From Chimonanthus salicifolius (taxonomy: Eukaryota > Streptophyta > Magnoliopsida > Laurales > Calycanthaceae), in contig CM023540.1 in the NCBI GenBank assembly GCA_013350335.1, positions 16,187,828-16,251,827 of the forward strand: 64,000 bases of DNA. The letters run 5' to 3'. Both the position numbers and the translations under genes were made by a program. Below the pieces are notes generated by a model that saw only the letters and a list, made by a program, of their open reading frames with translations, was not told the DNA's origin and did not search any database. Positions within the stretch are counted from its first letter, which is position 1. The number at the start of each line of letters is the position of its first letter. Positions 52,401 through 57,619 of the stretch are shown one piece after another.

Positions 52401-55400
52401 ATTGCCTTTTTGCAACACATTTATGGCTAAATTTCTTGAACCTTTTTTACATCCCTTGGGTCTTCGATAGAACTTGTGTTGGGGTAGTGGGTTCGTGGTT
52501 CATTTCGAGGCTTCAACCTAGGTGGAAGATTTCTTGGTAACGGCTCCTGCTGCCAGACTTTTGGACCATATGGAAAGAAAGGAACTCTAGAATATTTGAA
52601 GGAAAGTCTTCCGAGGCTAACAATCTTTTTCAAAGCGCAAAATGGAGGTTGTGTGTGGTGGTTATCTGGAAAGGATTTAAGGGGCTTAAGTCTATTGATT
52701 TTCTGGCATCTTGGGAGGGTTGTTTAAGTGAAGGAAGTAGGATTGTTAGACCCCTTGTCACATGGTGTCCTCCTCAACTAGAAGTCATGAAGTTTAAGTT
52801 GATGGAGCTTCGAGGGGAAAACCATGGCCTGGCAAGGATAAGAGGTGTTCTTAGGAACCATTGTGGTATATCTTCGGTGGCCTTTAAAGAGTCGGTAGGG
52901 ATTAGGAATTCAAATGAGTTGGAACTCCTTAGTATTAGGAGAGCTTTGATCATTTGGAAAGTCTTTGGACAAAGTTCACTAGTGATAGAAGGGGAATCGA
53001 CAAACGCAATTAAATGGGCCAAGAGTCTAAAGAGACTTCCCTGGAGAATGATTACCATTGAAAGGGAATTAGAGGTCTAATATTGGAATTGGATGTTTCC
53101 TTTGTCCATGTCGCTCGCACAACAAATGTCGTAGCAGACTTCCTTGCAAAAAATGAGATCAACAACTTAGTATATGGGGTTTTCCACTTTTGAAGAGGGG
53201 GAACTTTGGAGAAATTTTTGTATGATGATTGCTTCTTTGTGATGTAGTGTGGTGCTGCACAGCTTTATTTTTTTCCTTTTTGGTCTAATTCTTTTAGACC
53301 GTCTCTTTTGTTGTTTTGTTTTCTTTATACTTTTTTTCTCTTTGAATGAAATTTTTAAAGTTACCTCTCAAAAAAAAAAAAAGTACCATTAATATCATGA
53401 TATTATCGAACTTTTGCAATATTATCGCAATAATCCAGGATTTTGGCGAAAATAACAGCAAAAGTGGTAAATTACCAATATTAACGGGAAACGGTATTTT
53501 CCCAATATTATCGTGGTAAAAATTAAAATACTGCTAGTATTTGTCACATTGCACTAAACTAAACTACAAGAGGACACAACCCCAACCGAACCCAACCCCC
53601 CCACCCCAACCAAAAAAGGAAAAAAGAAAACCTTTCCTCTCTTCTCTCATTCTTTTTTTTCCCTCTCCCTTGTCAAATGGTGGAGCTTCCACTGAAGAAT
53701 ACACTGTAAAAGATGAAGTAGAGTTCATAGGGTTCTGCAATGATAAATTAGTTATAAAAAATAGATAAGGATCCGAGACTATAATAAATTATGCAACAAG
53801 TGGAAATGAAATGAGACTATTAGGAATTGTTGGATAGCCCTATTTAGTAATCACGTCACCACTATCTGTACATAGATAAAGAAATGACAGCATCATCAAT
53901 CAAATTTTCATGTTTCATCTAAAATGAGTAATATCAACAGGAAAAGCCACCAGTATAATAAAAGCAGTTTCTTAAACAAATCACCTCTCTACTATTGCTT
54001 TGTCACACCTAAACCATGAAGTCCATTAAAAATAATGAGATATAATACAGTTTGACAATCTAGATATAACAGCATACACAGATGGGATGCGCATGAAGCA
54101 CCAATAAAAATCAGGTCACAAACATTAAAGCAACATTGCAGGTTTGAAAGGAAAGAAAAAGAAAGGGAGTGGAGGGGGAGGGGGAGGGGGGAGCGAGGGG
54201 CGGGTTGCAGTGCGAGGCTTCAAGAAGATAAAAGGGATTCATTAATTAGTAAAAGAGCATTATGAAAAAGAAGCCGAAAGCATTGAAAGAAAGCCAAGGG
54301 TATAGCAAAAAAGAATCACATCAAAGGACCAGATCACATACAAGTAAAATTAGCCCAAACTTTACAGTTTGAGTTAGCTAACCTTTCCAACAATAACAAC
54401 AATAATTAAACTGTATGCATATGGATAGTGGGGACAGAAACCAAAACTATATATGATTAGATTGGGATTTTCCTGACTATCTTCTTATACATCTATTCCA
54501 TGGATTGTCTTTTTTGATATTCATGCCATGAGTGTAAGTATTGAAAACCCTTCTCACAATATTACCACATGTTCAATTATCTCCACCTGTCTTCAACAAG
54601 AATATGTTCCATCACTAAACACCTACCATCTTCCATCTCCCCTAAGTTGCATGGGTACAGACACGAGTGTCAGTGTCCAACATTAGTACAATGTGGGACA
54701 AAGCAACCCCAAAAAAATAAAACACAAGGACACAGCACCCTATTTAAATTTTATAATAATTTAATTTAAATAAATATTAAAAATATAGAAAACGATCATT
54801 ATGGTTATATTAAAAGCTATATATCCTTGCCTATTTCTAATTTTATACATTTATATATCGCAAAATTAAAAAATGCAAAAGAGTTTATATATTATATCAT
54901 GTTTAGGGGCAAAACTGTCAAGTTAAGTATACATAGAAATAACTAAGGCTAGCTAAAAGTCTCCATGAGCTAATATTTAAGGGTAAATTTGTCAATTTGT
55001 CCTAGGGTTTCTAGAAACATAAAATGATTCCTCCTTACAAACCCTAGCATCTATCCCGAAAGAGGAGCCTCTCCATGGCCACTACCCTACTCTCGCCTCT
55101 CCATACTGCCACCCTACTCTCGCCTTTCCAGTTGCTGCCATTGCTCCTTTCCCATTCACAACCCGACAGCTAGATTTCAGCTCCTTCGAAATGTCCTGTG
55201 AAGATAAAGAAGAGAAAGGATGGAAGAAAGGTCTCTCTCCCTCAAATTGGGGCATCAGATCCACATTCTCTCCGACACGGCTGACCCTTGTGTCCAACCG
55301 TGTCCCATGGCTGTTGGAACCCATACCCATGTTTGTAGGTGTCCAAATGCGACAATTTGGGATTTTTTACTTGTCAATGCAACTTAGCTTCTCCCAAATG

Positions 55401-57572
55401 TTCCATAACACAGCATAACATTTTCTAGTCGGGTGCGACGCCTAGACACCTCCGGACCTCAAAAAAAAAAAAAACACAGCATAACATTTTACAAATAACA
55501 GACCCTCAGGCAAAGAAAAGGCATCTCAAAAATAGACAAACTCTAGCCTTGAAAACCCAAATCCACAACATATACCACGATAAACATTCCATCATGCATA
55601 ATATCTTCATGACATGTTCAACATACACTTCACAATGATCTAAGAATATAAAATGAATCAAGTATATTCCTAATTCTCTGGTGAGTCGAGCAAATAACAG
55701 AAATCACAAGTTCTTTAACAAAATTAGAAGACCAGGGAAGAACATAAACTGCAGATTATATACAACACACATACAATGACAACATCAGTCAAGTCCTACA
55801 GCAACTAAGCTTCTCCCAAATGTTCCACAGCACAGCATAACATTTTCCAAATACAGACCCTCATGCAAAGAAAAGGCATGTCAAAAACACATCAACTCTA
55901 GCCTTGAAAACCCAAATTTACAACATATACCACCATAAATATTCCATCATACATAATATCTTCATAAACATGTTCAACATACACTTCACAGTGATCTACG
56001 AAACTAGAATGAATCAAGTATCTTCCTAATTCTCTAGTAAGCGAAGCAAATAACAGAAATCACATGTCCTTCAACAAAATTAGAAGACCAGGGAAGAGCA
56101 TAAACTGCAGATTATATACAACACACATACAATGACAACAATGGTCAAGTCCTACAGCGCGCAGGGGGTGTAGTTCAGTTGGATTGAGCTTCTCAGAATA
56201 GACTAGAGGTCACAGATTCAAACTCTCTAGAGTTACCCAATACACGAGGCTTGCGAGCAGTTTTGTGTAACCATGGGATTAGTCACACCTCCAATGTGGA
56301 GTGGAGATACTGACGATATTCAAAAAAAAAACCCACAATGGTCAAGTCCTACAATGCCGTTAAAAAATTTACAATTCATAAATAAGAAGCATGCCTTGTA
56401 GGAGCCAGTTGGGGGTACAGCAATCATATTCCAATCAATTTCATCAGCATATTTCTTTCTCTCTCTATATACAGCCCTTGCACTGTTGTACTTAGGTTGA
56501 TATTCAGACAACAGCCCCTTTGCCTGCAGAATACATTATCATCAATCACCACACAAATCTCTACATATCTTTCTTCCAGTAATAAATAGAAAAATTAAAT
56601 CCAATCCATGTACTAAATAAATGTCAGGAAAGCAATGAACAAGGACCAAGGAGACAAAAAACCATTTTCCCCCGTCGATGGCAATATAACATTGTCAATG
56701 AAAATCATGCTCTTTGAATTACAAGAGAAAATGTTTATTCTAACAGAGATTATTAAAAATGAAATGAATAGGCACTATATGTGTTAAAACCTGGCATAGT
56801 TCTAAAAATTATTGATGATCTAAAATATAAACTGATATCATCAAGAATAATGAAGCATGTAAAAGTAGGTTCTCTGATGTCATCCATGTTTATTCATTTA
56901 CCAGGAAGAGCAATCTTACATCTGACCAGTTTACTTTCAGATATGATTACCCCATCATGGGCCACAGCAAGAAAGTGAGACCAAAAAAAGATTATGGCAA
57001 CCATAAAGCAGCCCATAATTAGGCTCATGTGAGACTTCAACATAAAGTAATTATTATAATCATAAATTTCTAAACCTAAGCTTGGTTCATTCATCAGTAA
57101 GGATACAGCCCAAAAGGCATACCATGTGGTTCAAGCCTTTGCACAGCATCACATAGAAGATCTTACCAATGCACGGCTAACAGAATTTTCAAAGTTCTCA
57201 TAATCTTTCCAAAGCTGCTCCACATGATGTGTAGGAGTAACTATAGCCCTTTGATATGCTTTCCTAACAGAAGTCATGCGCTGTGACTCTTCCTGAGTTG
57301 TTGCAGCCTGCAACAGGTGAATGTAAGAGCTACAAAAGTTGAAAGAAGCAGGAATCCACATGGTAATCCAAACTTTACATCTTAAAACATTTATTTCATC
57401 AAGGAATAACAAAAAAATATCAAAAAGTAGTTGTTATTTATTTGGAAAAAGCAATTGACAGACCGGCAATGACTTCAAAAAGGTGATGTATTCCATCCAT
57501 ACTGGTCCAGATGCAATGTCAGTTCCTGGGAGCACATTCAAGAACAAGTTTTCAAACCACTGTAAAATTGTT

Positions 57573-57619
<47 letters not shown>

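Larger units (their letters stand above)
48878..53551. mobile_element. Outer hAT-type element (4674 bp) with two nested insertions
   Basis: Left end CAATGTCACAAATACTG; right end, other strand, CAATGTGACAAATACTAG. Flanks CGCTAAAC (48870-48877) and CACTAAAC (53552-53559) match 7 of 8. Words ATATTATCG / GGTAATAT sit near both ends. Without the inner hAT (49136-50245) and the LINE (about 50430-53390) the element would be under 700 bases. It sits in the 8.1-kb GC-AG intron of CSTF77. Confidence 0.83.
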
